Assembly (NCBI GenBank): GCA_934408725.1
Contig: CAKRVB010000009.1
Location: 1-64,000 of the forward strand
Direction of reading: 5' to 3'
DNA from: an uncultured Marvinbryantia sp.
GTDB taxonomy: Bacteria; Bacillota; Clostridia; Lachnospirales; Lachnospiraceae
DNA: 64,000 nucleotides
Below, in pieces: positions 51,899 through 60,105 of the stretch. The notes under the pieces were generated by a model. The model saw nothing but the letters and a program-made list of their open reading frames with translations. It searched no databases and was not told the DNA's origin. The translations under genes and the position numbers were made by a program. The stretch's first letter is position 1; each line of letters begins with the position of its first letter.

Positions 51899-53067
51899 GC
51901 AGGTGGATCAGAGAGATATACCGCTATGTGACGTTGAAGATACTGTTTCCCTGGCAATATAAAAGAAACTGTAAAAAGCCGTTAAAAGAGAAAAAAGCCA
52001 TATTTCTGGAATCTCAGCTGCCTTCTTTATCAGACAGTCTGCAGGTACTGTATGACCGTCTGGAGAAAGAGGAAGGATGGGAGCTTCACATTCATTGTCT
52101 GCGGGAGTCATTTGTAGACAAAGGCACCTTTATTCGTCTGGCTATGAAGTGCCTGGAAGATATGGCGGATGCAGAGTATGTATTTTTATGCGATGCCAGC
52201 AGAGTAGTAAGCTGTATCCATCCAAGATGGGAGACTGTGATTACGCAGCTCTGGCATGGATGCGGAGCATTTAAGAAGTTTGGTATGAGCACTGCGGATC
52301 TGATTTTTGGTGGAAGCAGAAAAGAATATGAAAAATATCCCTATTATAAGAATCTGGATTATGTGACCGTATCCAGTCCGGAGGTGGCATGGGCCTATGA
52401 AGAGGCTATGTGTCTGAAGAAGAATTCCGGACAGATACAGCCGATCGGGATCAGCCGGACAGATGTGTTTTTTTGTCAGGAATTTCTGGAACAGGCCAGA
52501 CAGAAGGTACGGGATGAAGTGCCGCAGGCAGCTGATAAAAAAGTACTTTTGTATGCTCCTACCTTCAGGGGAAATGTAAGTAAGGCAGAGGCTCCGGATG
52601 CACTGGACGTGGCAGCAATGGCCAGGGAGCTTGGTGAAGAATATATTCTTCTGATCAAGCATCATCCGGTGGTAAAGAACCGGCCCCAGATACCGGAAGA
52701 AGCGAAGAACTTTGCCTTTGATGTGACAGAGAGCCTGGAGATTGAGGCACTGCTTTGCAGCTGTGATCTCTGCATTTCAGATTATTCTTCTCTGATATTT
52801 GAATATTCGCTGTTTGAGCGGCCTTTGATCTTTTTCGCCTATGATCTGGAAAATTATGGAGACTGGCGGGGATTTTATTATGATTATGAAGAACTGACTC
52901 CAGGTCCGGTGGTACGGACCACGGAGGAAGTGATTGCCTATATTAAAAAAACAGAAAATGGGTTTGATCCGGAGGAGATCCGGGCATTCCGGAAACGATT
53001 TATGAGTGCCTGTGACGGGCATGCGACAGACCGGCTGATTGAGCTGGTAACAGAACGGAGGCATTAG
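51895..53067 (+). CDS. CDP-polyol phosphotransferase (TarL/TagF family), first paralogue
   Basis: The 390-residue protein has TQLWHGCGAFKKFG, SSPEVAWAYEEA, ISRTDVFF, YAPTFRGNV, KHHP and ISDYSSLIFEYSLFERPLIFF, the core of the glycerol/ribitol-phosphotransferase family. It is closely similar along its length to the 54.8 kb enzyme, so the two are paralogues and may perform priming and polymerisation, or act on different positions. It starts in a 4-base overlap with the preceding gene, and tarI follows 2 bases after its stop. Confidence 0.9.
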   Translation: MSRWIREIYRYVTLKILFPWQYKRNCKKPLKEKKAIFLESQLPSLSDSLQVLYDRLEKEEGWELHIHCLRESFVDKGTFIRLAMKCLEDMADAEYVFLCDASRVVSCIHPRWETVITQLWHGCGAFKKFGMSTADLIFGGSRKEYEKYPYYKNLDYVTVSSPEVAWAYEEAMCLKKNSGQIQPIGISRTDVFFCQEFLEQARQKVRDEVPQAADKKVLLYAPTFRGNVSKAEAPDALDVAAMARELGEEYILLIKHHPVVKNRPQIPEEAKNFAFDVTESLEIEALLCSCDLCISDYSSLIFEYSLFERPLIFFAYDLENYGDWRGFYYDYEELTPGPVVRTTEEVIAYIKKTENGFDPEEIRAFRKRFMSACDGHATDRLIELVTERRH

Positions 53068-53069
53068 AC

Positions 53070-53795
53070 ATGGAAAAGACAAATGTATTTGGTGTGGTAC
53101 TGGCCGGCGGAATCGGAAGCCGTATGGGTAATGTAGAAAAACCAAAACAGTTTATGGAGGTAGGCAAAAAGCCGATTATTATTCACACGATTGAGAAATT
53201 TGTGGTACAGCCACAGTTTGAAAGAATTATTGTGCTCTCTCCAAAGGCATGGCTGAATTATACAAAAGATGTGATTCGAAAATATATCAGGGAAAAAGAT
53301 AAGATTGATGTGATTGAAGGTGGGGCAACCAGAAATGACACAATTATGAATGCGATCAGTCATATTGAGAAGCAATATGGTCTGGACGAGGAGACCGTGA
53401 TTGTTACGCATGATTCCGTGCGTCCATTTGTGACACACCGCATTCTGGAGGAAAATATTCATTATGCCAGAGAGATGGGAGCCTGCGATACGGTGATCCC
53501 GGCAACAGATACCATTGTAGCCAGTGCCGATCACGAGATCATCAGTGATATCCCGGATCGTTCCCAGATGTATCAGGGACAGACTCCACAGAGCTTTAAA
53601 GCATGGAAACTGCGACAGGTCTTTGAAGCACTGACACCAGAAGAAAAGAAGATTTTGACAGATGCCTGCAAGATCCTGGTGCTGAAAGGGGAAAAAGTGC
53701 ATCTGGTACAGGGAGAAGTGTCCAATATCAAGATTACCTATCCACATGATCTGCGTGTGGCAGAAGCTATTCTGGGAGGAGAGAAGACATGCTGA
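53070..53795 (+). CDS. tarI: Ribitol-5-phosphate cytidylyltransferase (TarI/IspD family)
   Basis: The 241-residue protein is a cytidylyltransferase of the IspD/TarI superfamily, with the CTP-binding loop LAGGIGSRMG at about 11-20 and the conserved DSVRPF segment. By itself it could be IspD of the isoprenoid pathway, but the gene overlaps a TarJ-like reductase by 7 bases and lies among polyol phosphotransferases, so CDP-ribitol synthesis is the better call. GGAGGC lies before the ATG. Confidence 0.88.
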   Translation: MEKTNVFGVVLAGGIGSRMGNVEKPKQFMEVGKKPIIIHTIEKFVVQPQFERIIVLSPKAWLNYTKDVIRKYIREKDKIDVIEGGATRNDTIMNAISHIEKQYGLDEETVIVTHDSVRPFVTHRILEENIHYAREMGACDTVIPATDTIVASADHEIISDIPDRSQMYQGQTPQSFKAWKLRQVFEALTPEEKKILTDACKILVLKGEKVHLVQGEVSNIKITYPHDLRVAEAILGGEKTC

Positions 53796-54814
53796 ATACC
53801 GTTTACCAGTTAAAAGCGCCGCGGCAGTTCGAGACAGTTTTCAAGGATATTCCGCTGGATGACAGACATGTACTGGTGCGTCCCACTCATTTATCCATCT
53901 GCCATGCGGATCAAAGATATTATCAGGGAAACCGGCCGGAGGCAGTCTTACGTTCCAAGCTTCCAATGGCACTGATTCACGAGGGGATCGGAAAAGTGGT
54001 GTATGATCCCACCGGAACATATCAGGTTGGGGAAGAAGTAGTGATGATTCCGAATCATCCAGTGGAAAAAGATGATATTATTGAAGAAAACTATCTGCGC
54101 AGTACAAAGTTTTGCGGAAGCAGTAAAGATGGTTTTATGCAGGAATATGTATCTCTGCTGCCAGATCGTCTGGTGCGCCTGCCGGAAGGAATTGATAAAA
54201 TTGTAGCTGCATTTACAGAGATTGTATCGGTCAGCTATCATGCAATCAGCAGGTTTCAGAAGTTTTCTCATCAGCGCAGACATACGATCGGCGTATGGGG
54301 AGACGGCAATCTGGGCTATATCACATCTCTTTTGTTAAAGAAGATGCTGCCGAACAGTAAAATCTATATTTTTGGAGTAAATGCGAACAAGCTCAGTGAT
54401 TTTTCCTTTGCGGATGAGACTTATCTGGTATCGGAAATTCCTGAAAATCTGATGCTGGATCATGCATTTGAGTGTGTGGGAGGCAATGGATCTGCCATAG
54501 CTATCAACCAGATTATCGATTATATTCAGCCGGAGGGTACCATCAGTATTCTTGGAGTCAGTGAAGATCCTGCCGCGATCAATACCAGAATGGTGTTGGA
54601 AAAGGGACTTCATATTTTTGGGAGCAGCAGAAGCGGCCGTGCAGACTTTGAAGGGTTGATGGAATTATATAAAGAAAACCCAGATATTCCGGAATACCTG
54701 GAGAATATTGTGGGAACTACATTTGAAGTAGCATCTATCAAAGATATGACCGAGGCTTTTGAGACGGATATTCATAAGCTGATCGGAAAAACTGTCATGA
54801 TCTGGAACGGCTGA
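53789..54814 (+). CDS. tarJ: Ribulose-5-phosphate reductase (TarJ-like)
   Basis: The 341-residue zinc-dependent alcohol dehydrogenase family protein should reduce ribulose-5-phosphate to ribitol-5-phosphate for CDP-ribitol. It has the likely zinc ligand Cys in SICHADQRYYQG, the HEG motif, and a NADPH-binding stretch GVWGDGNLGYI. The TarJ type is suggested by the overlap with tarI and by the early motif RPTHLSICHADQRY. The start sits inside the end of tarI, so the two are translationally coupled. GGAGGAGAG precedes the ATG. Confidence 0.88.
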   Translation: MLNTVYQLKAPRQFETVFKDIPLDDRHVLVRPTHLSICHADQRYYQGNRPEAVLRSKLPMALIHEGIGKVVYDPTGTYQVGEEVVMIPNHPVEKDDIIEENYLRSTKFCGSSKDGFMQEYVSLLPDRLVRLPEGIDKIVAAFTEIVSVSYHAISRFQKFSHQRRHTIGVWGDGNLGYITSLLLKKMLPNSKIYIFGVNANKLSDFSFADETYLVSEIPENLMLDHAFECVGGNGSAIAINQIIDYIQPEGTISILGVSEDPAAINTRMVLEKGLHIFGSSRSGRADFEGLMELYKENPDIPEYLENIVGTTFEVASIKDMTEAFETDIHKLIGKTVMIWNG

Positions 54815-54842
54815 CAGGGTCAGACAACAAGGAGTAGCAATT

Positions 54843-56126
54843 ATGGGAAATATAAAAGAAACATTGAGAAATACACCGCTTTTGCCTGTCTGGCATTTTG
54901 TTAAAACAAAGCCGCCGGTAAAGCAGATGCGTTCACTGGCAGGAAAGTCACATCGATATTATACCTTGAAGATGAAACTGCCACGTATCTACCGCAAGTA
55001 TGCCAGTCAGCCAGTGGATGAAAAGAAAGTCGTTTTTTTTGAAGTGAGGCTGGCGGAACTGACTAACAGTCTTCAGACACTTCACAAGACCATTACCGAG
55101 ATGGGCGGGTATGAGGTGCATACCCATTTCCTGAGACTGTCCTTTGCCAGCAGAAAACAGTACGATAAGAACTGTGTGGAATTTGTAAAAGATATTGCAA
55201 CAGCAAAATATATATTTGCTGATGAAGCATCCAATGTGCTCAGCTGCGTACCAATGCGCCCGGAGACAATTGTGACACAGACCTGGCATGGATGCGGAGC
55301 ATTTAAAAAGTTTGGATTCAGTACAGCAGATCTGATTTTTGGGTTAAATCGAGAACAGCAGTTGAAATACCCATTTTATAAGAATTATACTTATGTGACC
55401 TTAAGCAGTCCGGAAGTGGCATGGGCTTACGAAGAAGCTATGAATCTGTCAGATCGTCCAGAAGTGTTAAAAGCCACCGGAATCAGCCGGACAGATGTAT
55501 TTTTTGACTCAGACTTCATTGCAAAAGCTTACGAGAAGCTACATCAGCAGATGCCGCAGAGCAAAGGAAAGAAAGTGATTCTCTATGCACCGACATTCCG
55601 GGGAAGAGTTGCCCATGGTGAAGCGCCGGATAAGCTGGACATTCCGATGTTCCAGAAAGCACTGGGAGAAGAATATGTGCTGTTGATCAAGCAGCATCCG
55701 TTAGTAAGAGTTCGTCCGGAAGTTCCGAAGGAATGCAGAGGATTTGCCATGGATGTGACAGAAACCATGGCGATTGATGATTTGCTTTGTGTGGCAGATA
55801 TCTGTATTTCTGACTATTCTTCACTGGTATTTGAATATTCGCTGTTTGAAAAACCGATGATCTTCTTTGCCTATGACAAGGCGGAATACGATGACTGGAG
55901 AGGGTTCTATTATAATTACGAAGAGATGACTCCAGGACCGATCTGTACAGAGAATGAAGAAATGCTGGATTATATCCTGCATCTGGATACCAGATTTGAC
56001 AAACAACAGGTCATTGATTTTAAATATAAGTTTATGCGTTCCTGTGATGGTCATGCAACAGAGAGAATCCTGGATATGGTCATGGGAGAGCAGAAAAGCG
56101 CCAAAAAGGAGGCAGCAGCGAAATGA
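54843..56126 (+). CDS. CDP-polyol phosphotransferase (TarL/TagF family), second paralogue
   Basis: The 427-residue enzyme repeats the motifs of its paralogue at 51.9 kb: TQTWHGCGAFKKFG, SSPEVAWAYEEA, ISRTDVFF, YAPTFRG, KQHP and ISDYSSLVFEYSLFEKPMIFF. It carries about 40 extra N-terminal residues and a short Lys/Ala tail. Direct linkage to tarIJ suggests it polymerises ribitol-phosphate. AAGGAGTAG precedes the ATG. It overlaps the next gene by 4 bases. Confidence 0.9.
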   Translation: MGNIKETLRNTPLLPVWHFVKTKPPVKQMRSLAGKSHRYYTLKMKLPRIYRKYASQPVDEKKVVFFEVRLAELTNSLQTLHKTITEMGGYEVHTHFLRLSFASRKQYDKNCVEFVKDIATAKYIFADEASNVLSCVPMRPETIVTQTWHGCGAFKKFGFSTADLIFGLNREQQLKYPFYKNYTYVTLSSPEVAWAYEEAMNLSDRPEVLKATGISRTDVFFDSDFIAKAYEKLHQQMPQSKGKKVILYAPTFRGRVAHGEAPDKLDIPMFQKALGEEYVLLIKQHPLVRVRPEVPKECRGFAMDVTETMAIDDLLCVADICISDYSSLVFEYSLFEKPMIFFAYDKAEYDDWRGFYYNYEEMTPGPICTENEEMLDYILHLDTRFDKQQVIDFKYKFMRSCDGHATERILDMVMGEQKSAKKEAAAK

Positions 56127-57067
56127 AACGATTGTCCGTGATACTTCCGGCATACAACGAAGAGAAGATGATTGAAAAAGCACGGGACACCTTAGGCCGG
56201 ATCTTAAGTGAACAGGACATTCCATATGAGATCGTATTTGTAGATGACGGATCGAAGGATCAGACATGGTCTGAGATTGAAAAAGCAGCAGAAAAAGATA
56301 ATCATGTGGCAGGAGTACATTTTTCCAGAAACTTTGGAAAAGAATCTGCTATGATGGCTGGTTTGGCCAGTGCAGGAGGAGATTGCTGCGTGGTAATGGA
56401 CTGTGATCTGCAGCATCCGCCGGAAACGGTAGTGGAGATGTATCGTCTCTGGGAACAGGGGTATGAAGTAGTAGAAGGTGTCAAACACAGCCGTGGAAAA
56501 GAAAGTCTGGCTCACAAGGCAAGTGCGGGAATGTTTTATAAGATCATATCCAAGGCAGTAGGCATCGACATGTCCAGAGCGTCTGATTTCAAGCTGTTGG
56601 ATCGGAAGGCAGTGGATGCGCTTTTAGAGATGCCGGAACGGAATGCTTTTTTCCGTGCCCTGTCTGCGTGGATTGGATATAAAACCACATCTGTGGAATT
56701 CGATGTGCGGGAAAGAGAAGAAGGAGTATCCAAGTGGTCTACCAAATCACTGATTCGCTATGCCATTACGAATATTGTATCCTTTTCCTCGGCACCAATG
56801 CAGTTTGTAACCGGAGCAGGAGTGTTTATGTTCCTGCTGGCAGTTGTGCTGGGAATTCAGACACTGGTTCATTATTTTACCGGTAATGCCGTAGAAGGAT
56901 TTACAACAGTGATTCTGCTGCTGTTGCTGATAGGAAGCATTTTGATGATCAGTCTTGGAATTATTGGCTATTATATTTCCAAGATCTATGAAGAAGTAAA
57001 AGGAAGACCTCGTTACCTGATTTCCAGAAAGATTGACAGTCAGGTAAAAGAGCAGGGAAACAGATAA
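56123..57067 (+). CDS. Polyprenyl-phosphate glycosyltransferase (CsbB/GtrB-like)
   Basis: The 314-residue GT2 enzyme has the catalytic N-terminal domain with VILPAYNEE, VDDGSKDQTW, and the DCDLQHPPE motif, and two C-terminal membrane helices at about 235-255 and 268-290. This layout is typical of GtrB, CsbB and dolichol-phosphate sugar synthases that load one sugar onto undecaprenyl phosphate for use on the outer face. Such enzymes work with a GtrA flippase and a membrane transferase; the GtrA-YfhO fusion at 18.7 kb is the obvious candidate. AAAAAGGAGGC lies before the start. Confidence 0.92.
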   Translation: MKRLSVILPAYNEEKMIEKARDTLGRILSEQDIPYEIVFVDDGSKDQTWSEIEKAAEKDNHVAGVHFSRNFGKESAMMAGLASAGGDCCVVMDCDLQHPPETVVEMYRLWEQGYEVVEGVKHSRGKESLAHKASAGMFYKIISKAVGIDMSRASDFKLLDRKAVDALLEMPERNAFFRALSAWIGYKTTSVEFDVREREEGVSKWSTKSLIRYAITNIVSFSSAPMQFVTGAGVFMFLLAVVLGIQTLVHYFTGNAVEGFTTVILLLLLIGSILMISLGIIGYYISKIYEEVKGRPRYLISRKIDSQVKEQGNR

Positions 57068-57105
57068 ATAAAAAAGATTCCGTACAGGAAAGATGGGAGA
57101 AAACA

Positions 57106-58020
57106 ATGAAGATATTTGTAACAGGTGTTGCAGGTCAGCTGGGACACGATGTCATGAATGAACTGGCAAAAAGAGGATATGAAGGAATCGGAAGTGACAT
57201 AGCTCCGGAATATACCGGGATTCAGGATGGCAGTGCAGTGACAAAAATGCCATATGTATCGCTGGATATTACAAATAAAAACGCTGTAGAACAGACACTG
57301 GAACAGATTCGCCCGGATGTGGTGATTCATTGTGCCGCATGGACTGCAGTGGATATGGCTGAAGACGATGACAAGGTAGAAAAGGTACGTGCGGTCAATG
57401 CAGGGGGAACAGAGAATATTGCGCTGGTCTGCAAAAAGCTGGACTGCAAGATGGTCTATACCAGTACGGACTATGTTTTTGATGGTCAGGGAGAGACACC
57501 ATGGGATCCGGACTGCAAAGACTATAAACCAATGAATGTATATGGGCAGACCAAGCTGGAAGGCGAGCTGGCAGTCAGCCGCAATCTGGAAAAATATTTT
57601 ATCGTCCGTATTGCCTGGGTATTTGGGGTTAACGGTAAGAACTTTATCAAAACGATGCTGAACGTAGGCAAAACCCATGATACGGTTCGTGTTGTAAAAG
57701 ACCAGATTGGTACACCTACCTATACTTATGATCTGGCAAGACTTTTGATCGATATGGTTGAGACCGACAAATATGGTTATTATCATGTTACCAATGAGGG
57801 CGGTTATATCTCCTGGTATGATTTTACCTGTGAGATTTATCGTCAGGCAGGATATGACACAAAGGTGATTCCGGTAACGACAGAAGAATATGGCATGTCC
57901 AAGGCAGTGCGCCCATTCAACAGCAGATTGGATAGGAGCAAGTTGGTAAAGAAAGGATTTACCCCATTACCGACCTGGCAGGATGCGTTAAGCCGATACC
58001 TGAAGATAATCCAGGGGTGA
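57106..58020 (+). CDS. rfbD: dTDP-4-dehydrorhamnose reductase
   Basis: The 304-residue extended SDR carries out the last step of dTDP-L-rhamnose synthesis. It has the Rossmann motif GVAGQLGHDV near 7, the catalytic YGQTK (Tyr and Lys near 146-150), a Thr in YTSTDYVFDG, and the RIAWVFG and PFNSRLDRSK segments typical of RmlD. The other rfb genes are not in the window. It supports rhamnose in the polymer. GGGAGAAAAC lies before the ATG, 38 bases after the GT2 gene. Confidence 0.92.
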   Translation: MKIFVTGVAGQLGHDVMNELAKRGYEGIGSDIAPEYTGIQDGSAVTKMPYVSLDITNKNAVEQTLEQIRPDVVIHCAAWTAVDMAEDDDKVEKVRAVNAGGTENIALVCKKLDCKMVYTSTDYVFDGQGETPWDPDCKDYKPMNVYGQTKLEGELAVSRNLEKYFIVRIAWVFGVNGKNFIKTMLNVGKTHDTVRVVKDQIGTPTYTYDLARLLIDMVETDKYGYYHVTNEGGYISWYDFTCEIYRQAGYDTKVIPVTTEEYGMSKAVRPFNSRLDRSKLVKKGFTPLPTWQDALSRYLKIIQG

Positions 58021-58024
58021 ATCT

Positions 58025-58834
58025 ATGAAGCAGTTAATGACAATACCGTCAGAGTTTTATCAGAACAGAAAACTGATCTGGACGCTGGCGAAAAATGATT
58101 TCCGTACCAAATATGCAGGATCTTATCTGGGTATCATCTGGGCTTTTGTACAGCCGGTAGTGACAGTGATGGTATACTGGTTTGTATTTGGCGTGGTACG
58201 ACAGGGAGCACCAAAGGCGGTTCCATTTGTATTATGGCTGGTCTGTGGCCTGGTGCCGTGGTTTTTCTTTCAGGAAGCTCTGGTACAGAGTACCAATGCG
58301 TTGATAGAATATAGTTATCTGGTCAAAAAAGTAGTATTTAAGATCAGTATTCTGCCGCTCATCAAAGTAATTGCGTCTTTGTTTGTGCACATTTTCTTTG
58401 TAGTATTTACGCTGGTGCTGTTTTGCTGCTATGGTTATTTCCCGGATCTGTATGTACTTCAGTTGCTATATTACAGTTTTTGTGCATTTGCACTGGTACT
58501 GTCTATGGCATATATTACCAGTGCAGTAGTGGTATTTTTCCGTGACCTGACACATCTGATTACGATTCTGCTGCAGATTGGTATCTGGATGACACCGATT
58601 ATGTGGGATTTTACAGATATGGGAATTTCGGAATCAGCTCTGGCTGCCAGAATCCTGAAGCTGAATCCGATGTATTATATTGTTTCCGGGTATCGGAATG
58701 CACTGATTGACAAACAGTGGTTCTGGGAGCATCCGGGAATGACCCTGTATTTCTGGGCAGTGACAGTCATTCTGTTCGTGTTCGGGACAAGATTATTTCA
58801 GAAGTTAAAAGTACATTTTGCAGATGTGCTGTAA
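58025..58834 (+). CDS. ABC-2 type polysaccharide/teichoic acid export permease (Wzm/TagG-like)
   Basis: The 269-residue membrane protein has six helices and an N-terminal amphipathic segment (NRKLIWTLAKNDFRTKYAGSYLG-type start), typical of Wzm and TagG exporters. The segments PVVTVMVYWFVFG and WMTPIMW are family hallmarks. It would carry the lipid-linked polymer across the membrane with the ATPase that follows. It starts 4 bases after rfbD and ends 14 bases before the ATPase. Confidence 0.92.
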   Translation: MKQLMTIPSEFYQNRKLIWTLAKNDFRTKYAGSYLGIIWAFVQPVVTVMVYWFVFGVVRQGAPKAVPFVLWLVCGLVPWFFFQEALVQSTNALIEYSYLVKKVVFKISILPLIKVIASLFVHIFFVVFTLVLFCCYGYFPDLYVLQLLYYSFCAFALVLSMAYITSAVVVFFRDLTHLITILLQIGIWMTPIMWDFTDMGISESALAARILKLNPMYYIVSGYRNALIDKQWFWEHPGMTLYFWAVTVILFVFGTRLFQKLKVHFADVL

Positions 58835-58848
58835 GAGGTAGAAAAGAT

Positions 58849-60102
58849 ATGAGTGATGTGGCCATTTCGGTGGAACACCTGAGCAAACGATATAAATTAT
58901 ATGAAAAGCCATCTGACCGGCTGAAAGAAGCACTGGGAAGAAAGGTGAATGTAAAAGAACACTATGCACTGCATGATGTGAACTTCCAGATTCAAAAGGG
59001 AGAATGTGTAGGAATTATTGGAACCAATGGATCCGGAAAGTCTACGGTACTGAAGATCATCACCGGAGTGGTGAATCCTACGGAAGGCGAGGTAAAGGTA
59101 GATGGAAGAATTTCCGCACTGCTGGAGCTGGGAGCGGGATTCAATATGGAATATACCGGTCTGGAAAATATCTATCTGAATGGAACTATGATTGGATTTT
59201 CCAGAGAGGAAATTGACCAGAAACTGGATGATATCCTTTCTTTTGCTGATATCGGAGAGTTTGTGCATCAGCCGGTGAAGACCTATTCCAGCGGAATGTT
59301 TGTCCGCCTGGCCTTTGCAGTAGCCATTAACATTGACCCGGAGATCCTGATTGTTGATGAGGCACTTTCCGTAGGAGATGTATTTTTTCAGTCCAAATGT
59401 TACCGGAAGTTTGAAGAATTCAAGAAGATGGGAAAAACCATTGTGTTTGTCAGTCATGATCTGGGCAGTATCAGTCGTTACTGCGACCGTGTCATACTAT
59501 TGAACAAGGGCGTGATTCTGGACAGTGGCAATCCCAAAGAGATGATCAATCTGTACAAGAAAGTACTGGTGCAGATGGATGGCGAAAAGAATAAAGTGGC
59601 AGGAACAGAAAAAAAAGGTGTATTCGAGCGTCCGTTCAGCCGAAATCCCAATGTATTGGAATATGGAGGGCAGGAAGCAGAAATCGTGGATTTTACCATA
59701 GAAGATGAAAATGGACTGGCGGGAAATACTATTGAAAAAATGACACCATTTACCATTAAATATAAAGTAGTTTTCCATGAGGATGTAAATGCACCGATTT
59801 ATACGTTCACGATCAAGGATCTGAAAGGAACTGAGATCACCGGTACGAATACCATGTATGAAAGGGTAACGATCGAACCGAAGAAAAAGGGAGACAGCCA
59901 GATTGTCAGCTTTACCCAGACCATGAACCTGCAGGGCGGCGAGTACCTTTTGTCTATCAGCTGTACCGGATACGAGAATGGAGAATTCAACGTGTACCAC
60001 AGGCTATACGATGTGTGCAGTATTTCTGTGGTATCCGATAAAAATACCGTTGGATTTTATGATATGGATTCAGAGATAACAGTACAGGACAGCGGAGAAT
60101 AA
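58849..60102 (+). CDS. Polysaccharide export ATPase with C-terminal carbohydrate-binding domain (Wzt/TagH-like)
   Basis: The 417-residue protein has the ATPase at 1-240 with Walker A GTNGSGKST, the GRISALLELGAGF segment, signature YSSGM, Walker B ILIVDEALSVGD and switch His VSHDLG. Residues about 270-417 are a beta-rich Wzt_C-like domain, which in other systems recognises the finished polymer's end. This suggests export tied to a terminal modification, possibly by the methyltransferase fusion downstream. The start at 58849 follows AAGAGGTAG; a longer frame upstream overlaps the permease gene and is not used. Confidence 0.92.
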   Translation: MSDVAISVEHLSKRYKLYEKPSDRLKEALGRKVNVKEHYALHDVNFQIQKGECVGIIGTNGSGKSTVLKIITGVVNPTEGEVKVDGRISALLELGAGFNMEYTGLENIYLNGTMIGFSREEIDQKLDDILSFADIGEFVHQPVKTYSSGMFVRLAFAVAINIDPEILIVDEALSVGDVFFQSKCYRKFEEFKKMGKTIVFVSHDLGSISRYCDRVILLNKGVILDSGNPKEMINLYKKVLVQMDGEKNKVAGTEKKGVFERPFSRNPNVLEYGGQEAEIVDFTIEDENGLAGNTIEKMTPFTIKYKVVFHEDVNAPIYTFTIKDLKGTEITGTNTMYERVTIEPKKKGDSQIVSFTQTMNLQGGEYLLSISCTGYENGEFNVYHRLYDVCSISVVSDKNTVGFYDMDSEITVQDSGE

Positions 60103-60105
60103 AGA

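Noticed and set aside
53070..53795. IspD of the isoprenoid pathway
   Set aside because: The fold is the same, but overlap with a TarJ-like gene and the polyol phosphotransferases favour TarI. IspD function cannot be fully ruled out.
58717..58848. Longer start for the export ATPase, overlapping the permease
   Set aside because: The extra 44 residues are a shadow of the permease gene; the ATG at 58849 has a ribosome site and a normal ABC N-terminus.
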